Below, piece after piece: positions 55,975 through 64,000 of a stretch of DNA of 64,000 nt (position 1 is the stretch's first letter; each line of letters opens with the position of its first letter). Both the position numbers and the translations under genes were made by a program. Source of the stretch: WHUA01 sp963711215 (GTDB taxonomy: Bacteria; Pseudomonadota; Alphaproteobacteria; UBA8366); assembly GCA_963711215.1 (NCBI GenBank), contig CAVQDH010000002.1, forward strand, positions 806,001 through 870,000, written 5' to 3'. A model generated the notes under the pieces. It searched no databases. It worked only from the letters and a program-made list of their open reading frames with translations, and was not told where the DNA came from.

Positions 55975-56875
55975 GTGACGATCTCCAATCCGATCTATCA
56001 GGAATTCATCGATCTCGGATTGATCGATCGCCGCAATGTCGAGCTGATTGCGCCGCGCACGCGGGATCTCGAGACCCCCGTCTACCGCGATAGCCGATCG
56101 AAAATAATCTTCCTCGGGCGGGTCGAGCGGTTCGACACCTACTACCAAAAGGAAAAGCCGCCGGACCGTGACGGCGACCGGGCGCTGATCCCGGTCGCGT
56201 CCGGGCGCGGTCGTGAATACGGCGACGCTCGACGATTCCCGCCGCCGGTTCGCGCAGTTCGAAGCCCGCATCCGGGACAAGGTCATTTGCGATTTCGGCT
56301 GCGGCTACGGCGGTTTCCTGAAACTGGCCGCCGACGTGGCGGCAAAGGCCTGCGGCGTCGAGCTGCGCGAGGATTGCCTCCGCCGGATCGCCGAGCATGC
56401 GCCTGAGATCGCGGCGCGGCAGAGCATCGCCGACCATGCCGCCGACTTCGACGTCGTGACGATGTTCCACGTCCTGGAGCACATCCCGTTTCAGACGGAC
56501 GTCCTGAAGGCGATCCACGGCAAGCTGAAAGCCGGCGGCGAGATCATCGTCGAAGTGCCGCATGCCGAAGATTTTCTCATCCAGTCGGTCGACATCCCGG
56601 AATTCAGGGCCTTCACCTTCTGGAGCGAGCATCTGGTGCTGCACACCGGGGCGTCGCTCAAGGCGGTGATGGAAGCGGCGGGGTTCCGTGACGTGCGCGT
56701 CCTGCCATACCAGCGGTATGGATTCACCAATCATCTGCATTGGTTTCTGGAGCGGAAGCCCGGAGGGCACGAGGCCTTCGCCCGATTCGAAAATCGCGGC
56801 CTGGAGGACGCCTACAAGTCGGCGCGCGAGGCCGATTTCACCTGCGACACCCTGATCGGAATCGGCCGGAAATAG
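55975..56875 (+). CDS. Class I SAM-dependent methyltransferase (one frame shift)
   Basis: About 300 residues. It starts at a GTG (55975, VTISNPIYQEFIDLG) with GGGG upstream. The SAM motif is VICDFGCGYGGFLKLA, motif II is CGVELRED and motif IV is DVVTMFHVLEHIPFQ, followed by GGEIIVEVPHAEDF. The frame breaks near 56204 (LIPVASG then GAVVNTATL); one base seems to be missing. The N-terminal 80 residues carry TYYQKEKPPDRDGDR and are typical of small sugar- or lipid-modifying methyltransferases near surface-polysaccharide genes. It follows glmS by 52 bases. Confidence 0.77.
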
Positions 56876-56901
56876 GTCGGGTCGCCGTTGTCGGGGAATT
56901 T

Positions 56902-56953
56902 GGCGAATGCGTCGGCCGTGGAGTAGCCTGCGCGATGCGCCGACGCATTCGCC
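56902..56953. repeat. Strong 15-bp inverted repeat between genes
   Basis: GGCGAATGCGTCGGC (56902-56916) is repeated in perfect inversion at 56939-56953 with a 22-nt loop. There is no U-tract on either side. It may be a terminator-like structure for the methyltransferase gene (stop 56875) or an operator for the dehydrogenase at 57049. Confidence 0.65.
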
Positions 56954-57048
56954 GCGCCGGAACATGCATTCGATCGCGCTGTTCACCTAGAAGACGTCGC
57001 CAAGCGTCCTAGATCGTTCTCTATCATCGAGAAAAGGGAGACTTTGCC

Positions 57049-58508
57049 ATGAAACTGAAGGAACTCCAGCCTTTTTCGCCAGCAATGCTACATCGACGGA
57101 GAATGGATCGACGCCGACGGCGGCGAGACGATACCCGTCACCAATCCCGCCAATGGCAAGACGCTCGGCACGGTGCCGAAGATGGGCACCGCCGAGACGC
57201 GCCGGGCGATCGAGGCGGCCAACCGGGCTTATCCCGCGTGGCGCGCCAAAACGGCGAAGGAACGCAGTGTGATCCTGCGAAAATGGTTCGACCTGATGAT
57301 GGCGAACCAGGACGATCTCGCCGTTCTGATGACCACCGAGCAGGGCAAGCCGCTGGCCGAGGCCAAGGGCGAAGTCGCCTATGCCGCCGGTTTCATCGAG
57401 TGGTTCGCCGAGGAAGGCAAGCGCGTCTACGGCGATACGATCCCGGCGCCGAACACGGACTGGCGCATCGTCGTGACGCGGGAGCCGGTCGGCGTTTGCG
57501 CCTCGATCACGCCGTGGAACTTCCCCTCCGCGATGATCGCGCGCAAGGTCGGCCCGGCGCTCGCCGCCGGCTGCACCATGGTCGCCAAGCCGGCAACTCA
57601 GACGCCGTATTCCGCCTTCGCGATGGCCGTGCTGGCCGAACGCGCGGGCGTGCCGAAGGGCGTGTTCAGCGTGCTCACCGGCAAGTCCGGCGAGATCGGC
57701 ACCGAGATGACGTCCAACCCGATCGTCCGCAAGATCACCTTCACCGGCTCGACGGAGGTCGGCAAGCTGCTGATGAGGCAGGCCGCCGGCACGGTGAAGA
57801 AGGTGAGCATGGAGCTCGGCGGCAACGCGCCTTTCATCGTCTTCGACGACGCGGATCTCGACGCCGCGGTCGAGGGCGCGATCGCGGCCAAGTTCCGCAA
57901 CACCGGCCAGACCTGCGTCTGCGCCAACCGCATCTTCGTTCAGGAAGGCGTCTACGATGCCTTCGCCGACAAGCTGGCCACGGCGGTCGCCAAGATGAAG
58001 GTCGGCAACGGCATGGAAGCGGGCGTGGTCCAGGGCCCGCTGATCGACGAGGCCGCGGCCGAGAAGGTCGAGGCGCATATCGCCGATGCCGTGGGCAAAG
58101 GGGCCCGGGTCGCGGTCGGCGGCAAGCGGCACGCGCTCGGCGGCACCTTCTTCCAGCCGACCGTGCTCACCGGCGTGACGACGGACATGGTGGTGACCCG
58201 CGAGGAGACCTTCGGTCCCGGTCGCGCCGCTGTTCCGCTTCAAGACGGAGGAGGAGGCGGTCGCGCTCGCCAACGATACGGAGTTCGGCCTCGCGTCCTA
58301 TTTCTACAGCCGCGACATCGGGCGCGTGTGGCGCGTCGCCGAGGCGCTCGAATCCGGCCTCGTCGGGGTGAATGCCGGCGTGATCTCGACCGTCGAGGCG
58401 CCGTTCGGCGGCTTCAAGGAATCCGGCGTCGGCCGCGAAGGCTCGAAATACGGTATTGAGGACTACCTGCAGATCAAATACGTCTGCATGGCGGGGGTGA
58501 CGCGCTGA
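57049..58508 (+). CDS. gabD: NAD(P)-dependent succinate-semialdehyde dehydrogenase-type aldehyde dehydrogenase, two frame shifts
   Basis: About 486 residues. After MKLKELQ the frame shifts near 57070 to FRQQCYIDGEWIDADGGET, then continues through the ALDH blocks ITPWNFPSAMIARKVGPALA, KVSMELGGNAPFIVFDDADL (Glu) and FRNTGQTCVCANRIFVQ (catalytic Cys). It shifts again near 58217 and ends APFGGFKESGVGREGSKYGI. The GQTCVCANR and ESGVGREGS forms point to succinate- or glutarate-semialdehyde dehydrogenases, so gabD is likely but not certain. Both shifts are single-base. It is followed by gor after 61 bases. Confidence 0.87.
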
Positions 58509-58569
58509 CGAGCGCTGTTATCCTCTGCTGTTGAGTTCGGAACCGCGCGAGGCCCGGAGGCCTATTGCT

Positions 58570-59952
58570 ATGCCCAAATACGACTACGATCTGTTCACCA
58601 TCGGAGCCGGTTCGGGCGGCGTCCGGGCAAGCCGGTTCTCGGCCAACTTCGGTGCGCGGGTCGCCGTGGCGGAGGAGCGCTTCATGGGCGGAACCTGCGT
58701 CAACGTCGGCTGCATCCCGAAAAAGCTCTTCGCCTACGCCTCGCATTTTTCGGACGACTTCGAACAGGCCGCCGGCTTCGGCTGGACCGTGGGCGAGAGC
58801 AAGTTCGACTGGCCGACGCTGGTCGCCAACAAGAACAAGGAGATCGAGCGGCTCAACGGCATCTACGAGCGGCTGCTGCATGCGTCGGGCGTCGAGATCT
58901 TCAGGGCGCGCGCCCGCATCGTCGACCCGCACACGGTCGAGGTCGGCGGCAAGACCGTGACGGCCGAGCACATCCTCGTGGCGACCGGCGGCTGGCCGGT
59001 CGTGCCGGACATCCAGGGCAAGGAGCTCGCGATCACCTCCAACGAGGCCTTCTACCTGGAGAAGCTGCCGGAGAAGATCCTGATCATTGGCGGCGGCTAT
59101 ATCGCGGTGGAGTTCGCGGGCATCTTCAGCGGGCTCGGCGTCGAGGTGATCCAGCTCTATCGCGGCCCCGTCTTCCTGCGCGGCTTCGACGACGACGTGC
59201 GGCATTTCCTCGCCGACGAGATGCGCAAGAAGGGCATCGACCTGCGCTTCAACCACAACCTGGTCTGCATCGAGCAAGCCCGCGGCAAGCTGTGCGGGAT
59301 CTTCGACAGCGGGCTCGAATGCGAGGTCGACGCGGTGATGTACTGCACCGGGCGGGCGCCGAACAGCCGCGGGATCGGGCTCGAGGAGGTCGGCGTCAAG
59401 CTGTCGCCGGACGGCGCGGTCAAGGTCGACGACCATTTCCAAACCGCGGTGCCTTCGATCTATGCCATCGGCGATGTGATCGACCGCATGCAGCTCACGC
59501 CGGTGGCGCTGGCCGAAGGCATGGCGGTCGCCAACACGCTGTTCAACGGCAAGCCGACCAAGATGGACTACGAGAACGTCGCCAGCGCGGTGTTCAGCAA
59601 TCCCAATGTCGGCTGCGTCGGCCTGACCGAGGCGCAGGCACGCGACCGGTACGGCCGCGTGCGCGTTTTCACCAGCGACTTCAAGGCGCTGAAGCACACG
59701 CTGAGCGGCAGCGACGAGCGTACCTTCATGAAGCTCGTCGTGCATCGCGAGAGCGACCGCGTGCTCGGCTGTCACATGGTCGGGCCCGACGCGGGCGAGA
59801 TCATCCAGGGCATGGCGATCGCGCTCAAATGCGGGGCGACCAAGGCGCAGTTCGACGCCACGATCGGCATCCACCCGACCGCCGCCGAGGAGTTCGTCAC
59901 CATGCGGACCCCGGTTCCCGATGAAGAAGAGAAGGACGGCAAGGCGGCTTAG
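58570..59952 (+). CDS. gor: Glutathione-disulfide reductase
   Basis: A 460-residue flavoprotein. I start it at MPKYDYDLFTIGAGSGGVRA (58570) because it matches the family; a TTG 13 codons earlier is less likely. The redox-active disulfide is in GGTCVNVGCIPKKLFAYASH, the NADPH motif is ILIIGGGYIAVEFAG and the C-terminal His/Glu pair is in IHPTAAEEFVT. It reduces glutathione disulfide with NADPH. It is intact and its stop overlaps the convergent sirtuin gene by 4 bases. Confidence 0.95.
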   Translation: MPKYDYDLFTIGAGSGGVRASRFSANFGARVAVAEERFMGGTCVNVGCIPKKLFAYASHFSDDFEQAAGFGWTVGESKFDWPTLVANKNKEIERLNGIYERLLHASGVEIFRARARIVDPHTVEVGGKTVTAEHILVATGGWPVVPDIQGKELAITSNEAFYLEKLPEKILIIGGGYIAVEFAGIFSGLGVEVIQLYRGPVFLRGFDDDVRHFLADEMRKKGIDLRFNHNLVCIEQARGKLCGIFDSGLECEVDAVMYCTGRAPNSRGIGLEEVGVKLSPDGAVKVDDHFQTAVPSIYAIGDVIDRMQLTPVALAEGMAVANTLFNGKPTKMDYENVASAVFSNPNVGCVGLTEAQARDRYGRVRVFTSDFKALKHTLSGSDERTFMKLVVHRESDRVLGCHMVGPDAGEIIQGMAIALKCGATKAQFDATIGIHPTAAEEFVTMRTPVPDEEEKDGKAA

Positions 59953-60708
59953 TTCACCCCCACCACGTCGCCCAGCACCGGGCCGATCTCGTCGTTCAGC
60001 ACCAGGTCGGCGTAGCGGTCGAGATCGGTCGGATCGCGGGTCAGGATGACCAGCCGCGCGCCGTGCTCCTTCGCCATCAGGGGAAAGCCCGCCGCCGGAT
60101 AGACGACGAGCGACGAGCCGATCGCCAGGAAAAGGTCGCATTGCAAGCGTCTCGATCTGCGCCGCCCGCATGGCGTCCTCCGGCATCGACTGGCCGAAGG
60201 AGATCGTCGCCGTCTTCACCGCGCCGCCGCAATGGTTGCAGAGCGGCAGCGTCTCGTCCCGGAGGAAGGCTTCCCGGATCGGCGGGATCTCGTACCGCGC
60301 CCCGCAGTCGAGGCAAGTGGCGTAGGTCGAGTTGCCGTGCAGCTCGATGATTTTCTCCTCCGGGATCCCGGATTGCTGGTGCAGGCCATCGATATTCTGG
60401 GTGATGACGGTGGAGACCTTGCCGCTGCGGACCAGCTTCTCGACCGCCCGGTGGCCGCGGTTGGGCTGGGCGTCCAGCATGGCCCCCTCGCGGGCGAAGC
60501 GCTGGCGCCAGTATTCCCGCTTGGCGGCGTCCGAGGCGACGAAATCCTGGTACATCACGGGCTTGTATTTCTCCCAGATGCCGCCGGGGCTGCGGAAATC
60601 GGGGATGCCGGATTCCGTGCTGATTCCGGCGCCGGTGAACACCACCGCCCGGTTGCTTTCCGCCAGCAGGCGGGCGAGCGCCGTCCGCCGTTCTTCACGA
60701 TCGTTCAT
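59949..60708 (-). CDS. cobB: Sir2 family NAD-dependent protein deacylase (one frame shift)
   Basis: About 252 residues. NAD-binding blocks are VVFTGAGISTESGIPDFRSP, TQNIDGLHQQSGIP (catalytic His follows in IELHGNS), a zinc site with CLDCGARYEIP and CNHCGGAV, and, past the frame break near 60153, CDLFLAIGSSLVVYPAAGF. The frame break lies between AQIETL and QCDLFL; one base appears missing or extra. The protein should deacylate lysines of metabolic enzymes. The gene is divergent from DAHP synthase, about 140 bases away. Confidence 0.9.
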
Positions 60709-60849
60709 CGTTCTGCCACCTTGCCTGAGTGACCTGCGCCGATCATATCAGTAAACCGGGCATTTCCGCTGCCTTTGAGGTGGAAAACCCGGCATAATGG
60801 TCGTAGAAGCACGATCCCTAGGAGCACAGGATTGGGTGGGAGGCTGAAA

Positions 60850-62236
60850 ATGGCCGAGAAATGGAGCCGGGAAAGCTGGAGAAAACTGCCGATAAGGCAG
60901 GTCCCAGAGTATAGCGACGCCGCCAAGTTGGAGGCGGTCGAGGCCGAGCTGCGCCGGCAGCCCCCGCTGGTGTTCGCGGGCGAGGCGCGCCGGCTCAAGG
61001 ACTCTCTCGCCAAGGTTTCGGAAGGCAAGGCTTTTCTGCTGCAGGGCGGCGACTGCGCGGAGAGCTTCGCCGAGTTCAGCGCCAACAATATCCGCGATAC
61101 CTTCAAGGTCCTGCTGCAGATGGCGGTCGTGCTGACCTTCGGCGCGGCCTGCCCGGTGGTCAAGGTCGGCCGCATGGCGGGGCAGTTCGCCAAGCCGCGC
61201 TCCGAGCCGGTCGAGGTCCAGAACGGCGTCGAGCTGCCGAGCTACCGCGGCGACATCGTCAACGGCATCGACTTCACGGCCGAGCAGCGCGAGCCCGACC
61301 CGGAGCGCATGCTGAAGGCCTATCACCAGGCCGCGTCGACGCTGAACCTGCTGCGCGCCTTCGCCCAGGGCGGCTTCGCCGACCTGCACAAGGTGCATCA
61401 ATGGAACCTGGACTTCGTCGCCGACGAGCGCCCAGGGCGAGCGCTACGAGGAGCTGGCGGCGCGGATCGGCGAGGCGCTCGACTTCATGGAAGCCTGCGG
61501 CCTCACCGGCGATGCCGTGGCGCAGCTCCGCGAGACCGAGTTCTACACCAGTCATGAAGGGCTGCTGCTGCGCTACGAGGAGGCGCTGACCCGCCAGGAC
61601 AGCCTGACCGGGCTCTGGTACGACTGCTCGGCCCACATGGTCTGGATCGGCGACCGCACGCGTCAGCCGGACGGCGCGCATGTCGAGTTCTTCCGCGGGA
61701 TCAACAACCCGATCGGCATCAAATGCGGCCCGACGCTGGAGACCGACGACCTGATGCGGCTGATCGAGACGCTCAGCCCGGAGAACGAGGCCGGGCGCAT
61801 CACCCTGATCTCGCGCATGGGCTGCGACAATGTCGAGCGCTACCTGCCGGCGCTGATCCGCGCGGTGCGGCACGAGGGCTTCAAGGTGGTCTGGTCCTCC
61901 GACCCGATGCACGGCAACACGATCAAATCGACGACGGGCTATAAGACCCGGCCGTTCGATCGCGTGCTGACCGAGGTGAAGCGCGTCTTCGACGTGCACA
62001 ACGCGGAAGGCAGCTACGCCGGCGGCATCCACGTGGAGATGACCGGCCAGGATGTGACCGAATGCCTGGGCGGCGCGCAGGCGATCGGGGACGACCAGCT
62101 GTCCCGGCGCTATCACACGCACTGCGATCCGCGGCTGAACGCCAACCAGGCGCTCGAGCTGGCCTTCCTGATCGCCGAAGAGCTGAAGGCGCAGCGCATG
62201 GACAACCGGCGCAAGGTCGCCGCCGCGGCGTCCTGA
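60850..62236 (+). CDS. aroF: 3-Deoxy-7-phosphoheptulonate (DAHP) synthase, class II (one frame shift)
   Basis: About 461 residues; the first enzyme of aromatic amino-acid synthesis, joining PEP and erythrose-4-phosphate. It starts MAEKWSRESWRKLPIRQVPE at 60850 with GGGAGG upstream. Class II marks include FLLQGGDCAESFAEF, GRMAGQFAKPRSEP, SCSAH-like WYDCSAHMVWIGDRTRQ, INNPIGIKCGPTL and WSSDPMHGNTIKS. The frame breaks near 61430 (VADERP then QGERYEELAARIG). Both halves are fully conserved. A strong hairpin lies 23 bases after the stop. Confidence 0.93.
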
Positions 62237-62258
62237 TTTAGCCTATTCGTAGGATCTT

Positions 62259-62291
62259 CCCGGCGTGGGGCTCATCGAGCCTCACGCCGGG
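62259..62291. terminator. Strong hairpin after DAHP synthase
   Basis: A 15-bp stem with one G.U pair and a 3-nt loop (62259-62273 with 62277-62291). It lies between convergent genes, 23 bases after the DAHP synthase stop. There is no U-tract, so it may terminate weakly or be part of a repeat family (see 63953-63981). Confidence 0.6.
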
Positions 62292-62307
62292 TATCGGTTT
62301 GCCTGCC
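62279..62307 (+). repeat. 29-bp dispersed repeat, copy 1
   Basis: This copy matches 63953-63981 at 27 of 29 positions. Its first half is the right arm of the hairpin at 62259-62291. Both copies lie outside genes. Confidence 0.65.
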
Positions 62308-62341
62308 ATTGGGTCAATTCGCATTACACGCCATCGGGAGC

Positions 62342-63132
62342 TTAGGCGGCGCCGCGATAGCGGGCGGCCGCGTGAACCTGCCTGAAATTCGGCAGCATCG
62401 CCTGCCGGGCGTCGTCGAAGGCGGTCCACTGGCCGGCGTCCGGGAGCGGCGGGATGGTGATGGTCTCGCGGCGGTCGAAGCCGACGAGGGCGGCGTCCAC
62501 CAGCTCGTCCACCTCCATCACGCCTGCGATTTCATTCACGTCGCGCCCGGATCGCTCCCAGATCTCGGTCCGCGTCGCCGCCGGCAGAACCGCCTGCACG
62601 TAGACGCCCTTAGGCGCCGAGCTCAAGGTGCAGACCCTGGGAGAGGAACAGGACGAAGGCCTTGGTCGCGCCATAGACGCTCATCCCGAGCTCGGGTGCG
62701 ACCCCGACGATCGACGCGATATTGACGATCGCCCCTTCGCCCGCCTGGGCGAACCGCGGTGCGGCCGCGCTGGAAAGCCGCGTCAGCGCGGTGGTGTTGA
62801 GGCTGATGAGCTTCGCCACATCGTCCGGGCTCTGGTCCAGGAAGCCGCCGGCGGCGGTCGCCCCGGCGTTGTTCACCAGGATTCCAATATGGTCATCGTT
62901 GCGCACCCGCGTTTCCACGGCCGCAAGCTCGCGGCTGTCGGTCAGGTCGGCGGGAAGGACATCGACCGATACACCGGTCTCACGGCGCAGCCGATCGGCT
63001 AGGGCTTCCAGCCGGAGCGCGGTCGCGGGCCACGAGGACGAGATCGTGGCCCCGCTTGGCGAAGCGGTCGGCATAGACGGCGCCGATTCCGGTCGAGGCG
63101 CCGGTAATCAGGGCGGAGGGCTTGTGACTCAT
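62342..63132 (-). CDS. Short-chain dehydrogenase/reductase, two frame shifts
   Basis: About 263 residues. It starts MSHKPSALITGASTGIGAVY at 63132 (TGxxxGIG motif), shifts frame near 63030, and continues ALRLEALADRLRRETG, VLPADLTD, ILVNNAGATAAGG, NIASIVGVAPELGMSVYGATK (catalytic Ser, Tyr and Lys) and, past a second break near 62612, KGVYVQAVLPAATRTEI. Single-base changes explain both breaks. The coenzyme is probably NADPH (basic residues after beta-2). It is divergent from the TetR gene, whose operator lies in the shared promoter region, so it is probably the regulated target. Confidence 0.85.
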
Positions 63133-63167
63133 CGGTTTGCTCCTGAACAAGGATTATTAATGATAGA

Positions 63168-63207
63168 TCATCATGTATGGACATATATGACGGTCATCAT
63201 GTATAAT
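63168..63207 (+). promoter_or_regulatory. Promoter and repeat operator between SDR and TetR gene
   Basis: TCATCATGTAT occurs twice in direct orientation (63168-63178 and 63194-63204), 26 bases apart. The plus-strand promoter has a perfect -10 TATAAT (63202-63207) and a -35 TGGACA (63178-63183) with an 18-base spacer, so the repeats overlap both promoter boxes. A TetR-family repressor is encoded 26 bases downstream of the -10. Confidence 0.7.
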
Positions 63208-63232
63208 GTCAAGCGATGAATTGGAGGGCGAG

Positions 63233-63827
63233 ATGAAGGTGAGTCGCGAGCAGGTGGTGGAGAACCGGCGGAAGATCCTGGAAGCGGCAAGCCGCCTGTT
63301 CAGGGCGCGGGGTTACGATTCGGTCACGGTGGCCGAGATCATGAAGGCGGCGGGACTCACCCATGGCGGTTTCTATGGGCACTTCAAGTCGAAGGACGAC
63401 CTGATCGCCGAAACGCTGGCTCATGCGCTGGTGGACGGGTCAGGCGCGGAGGTCGATCTGGCCGACTATGCCGCCAGGTATCTGTCGCCGCGCCATCGTG
63501 CCGACCTCGCGGGCGGATGCCCGACGGCGGCGCTCGCCGCCGAGACCATTCGCCAGACGCCCGAGGCGCGCGCCGCCATGACGGATGGATTGCGGCGGCA
63601 GATCGAGCGCTTCAGCCGGAGCGCACCGGGCGACACCGCGGCGGAGAAGCGTCAGGCCGCCATCGGCAGCTGGGTCGGCCATGGTCGGCGCCATGATCCT
63701 GGCGCGGCTTAGCGACGATCCGAAGCTGTCGGATGAGATGCTGGCGCAGACCCGTGCCTGGATTGACGGCAGGGTGAAAGGCAGCGCCGGCAGGGGTAGG
63801 GCAAATCGCAAAATGGCCCGATCTTGA
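63233..63827 (+). CDS. TetR/AcrR family transcriptional regulator (one frame shift)
   Basis: About 198 residues. It starts at ATG 63233 (MKVSREQVVENRRKILEAAS), with GGAGG upstream. The N-terminal HTH is clear: LFRARGYDSVTVAEIMKAAG and LTHGGFYGHFKSKDDLIAE. The C-terminal ligand domain includes GCPTAALAAETIRQTPEAR and, past the break near 63673, AMVGAMILARLSDDPKLSDE, the usual end of this TetR subgroup. A single extra G explains the break. It probably represses itself and the divergent SDR through the repeats at 63168-63204; the ligand is unknown. Confidence 0.88.
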
Positions 63828-63952
63828 CACCGATGTCGTTCAATTGGCCGGAGGCATGGTTCTTGTCGCAGCGAGGCAATTCTTGGCCGGCTCAAGGATA
63901 TTCGGGTTTCTCTGGCAGAATTAGGACGGATCGCAGTGTCAGGCGCGTCGCG

Positions 63953-63981
63953 GCCTCACGCCGGATATCGGTTCGCCTGCC
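63953..63981 (+). repeat. 29-bp dispersed repeat, copy 2
   Basis: Matches 62279-62307 at 27 of 29 positions. It lies downstream of the TetR gene, close to the right edge. The left arm of the hairpin seen at copy 1 is only partly kept here. Confidence 0.65.
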
Positions 63982-64000
63982 TTCGCTGACGGCCGGCCAG

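Noticed and set aside
58474..60708. 744-residue open frame that starts as a Sir2 protein
   Set aside because: Only its first 190 or so residues are sirtuin; the rest runs antisense to gor because of the frame break near 60153.
1..64000. CRISPR arrays, phage genes, insertion sequences, toxin-antitoxin pairs and secretion-system clusters
   Set aside because: Read through on both strands; no arrays of equal repeats, transposases, integrases or related signature genes were seen.

Overview
The window looks like the chromosome of a GC-rich alphaproteobacterium, most likely a Rhodospirillales/Hyphomicrobiales-type soil or water organism. The signs are an aap-type general amino-acid ABC transporter, a SPINDLY-type TPR glycosyltransferase, PilZ and chemoreceptor genes, class II DAHP synthase, DUF3422 and DUF3604 proteins, many acyl-CoA dehydrogenase/SDR/VOC catabolic genes and a class Ia ribonucleotide reductase. 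The lineage is inferred from gene content only. I see no phage, insertion sequence, CRISPR array or rRNA operon.

Layout. 1-1.5 kb: an AmmeMemoRadiSam pair (memo, cut by the window edge, and a divergent radical-SAM gene). 1.6-5.2 kb: a GNAT gene and nrdA-nrdB with an intrinsic terminator and a candidate NrdR box. 5.4-12.7 kb: a methyltransferase, an SRAP abasic-site protein, a GMC oxidoreductase, a DUF3422 membrane protein, a TauD-type dioxygenase, a nitroreductase and a ketopantoate-reductase-like gene. 12.8-22.8 kb, all minus strand: a chemoreceptor, the amino-acid transporter aapJQM (no ATPase gene here), an SDR/PhyH dioxygenase pair, a SPINDLY glycosyltransferase and an unknown protein. 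23.2-30.7 kb: an EmrAB-type efflux pair, peroxiredoxin, a Sel1-repeat protein, an MlaC-like protein, then a PilZ protein among three small membrane proteins.

30.8-35.8 kb is a minus-strand catabolic cluster: two-subunit TPP decarboxylase, PrpF-type isomerase and a two-subunit acyl-CoA dehydrogenase. 36.6-44.5 kb, plus strand: a multi-PAS histidine kinase, a DUF3604 protein, an alpha/beta-hydrolase-like protein with Asn in place of the nucleophilic Ser, and a large TPR-glycosyltransferase. 44.5-51.5 kb is a mixed-strand set of VOC, hydrolase, FAD monooxygenase, cupin, epimerase and hydroxyisobutyrate-dehydrogenase genes that looks catabolic. 51.6-64 kb is more housekeeping: tRNA-Val(CAC), gph, glmU-glmS (UDP-GlcNAc synthesis), a methyltransferase, a succinate-semialdehyde-type dehydrogenase, glutathione reductase, a sirtuin, class II DAHP synthase, and an SDR divergent from a TetR regulator with a clear promoter and repeat operators.

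Important caveat: about 17 recognisable genes are broken by single-base frame shifts (roughly 25 in all), including nrdA, nrdB and DAHP synthase. Because both halves stay well conserved and several of these genes should be essential, I read most of the shifts as sequencing or assembly errors and annotate full-length genes across them.
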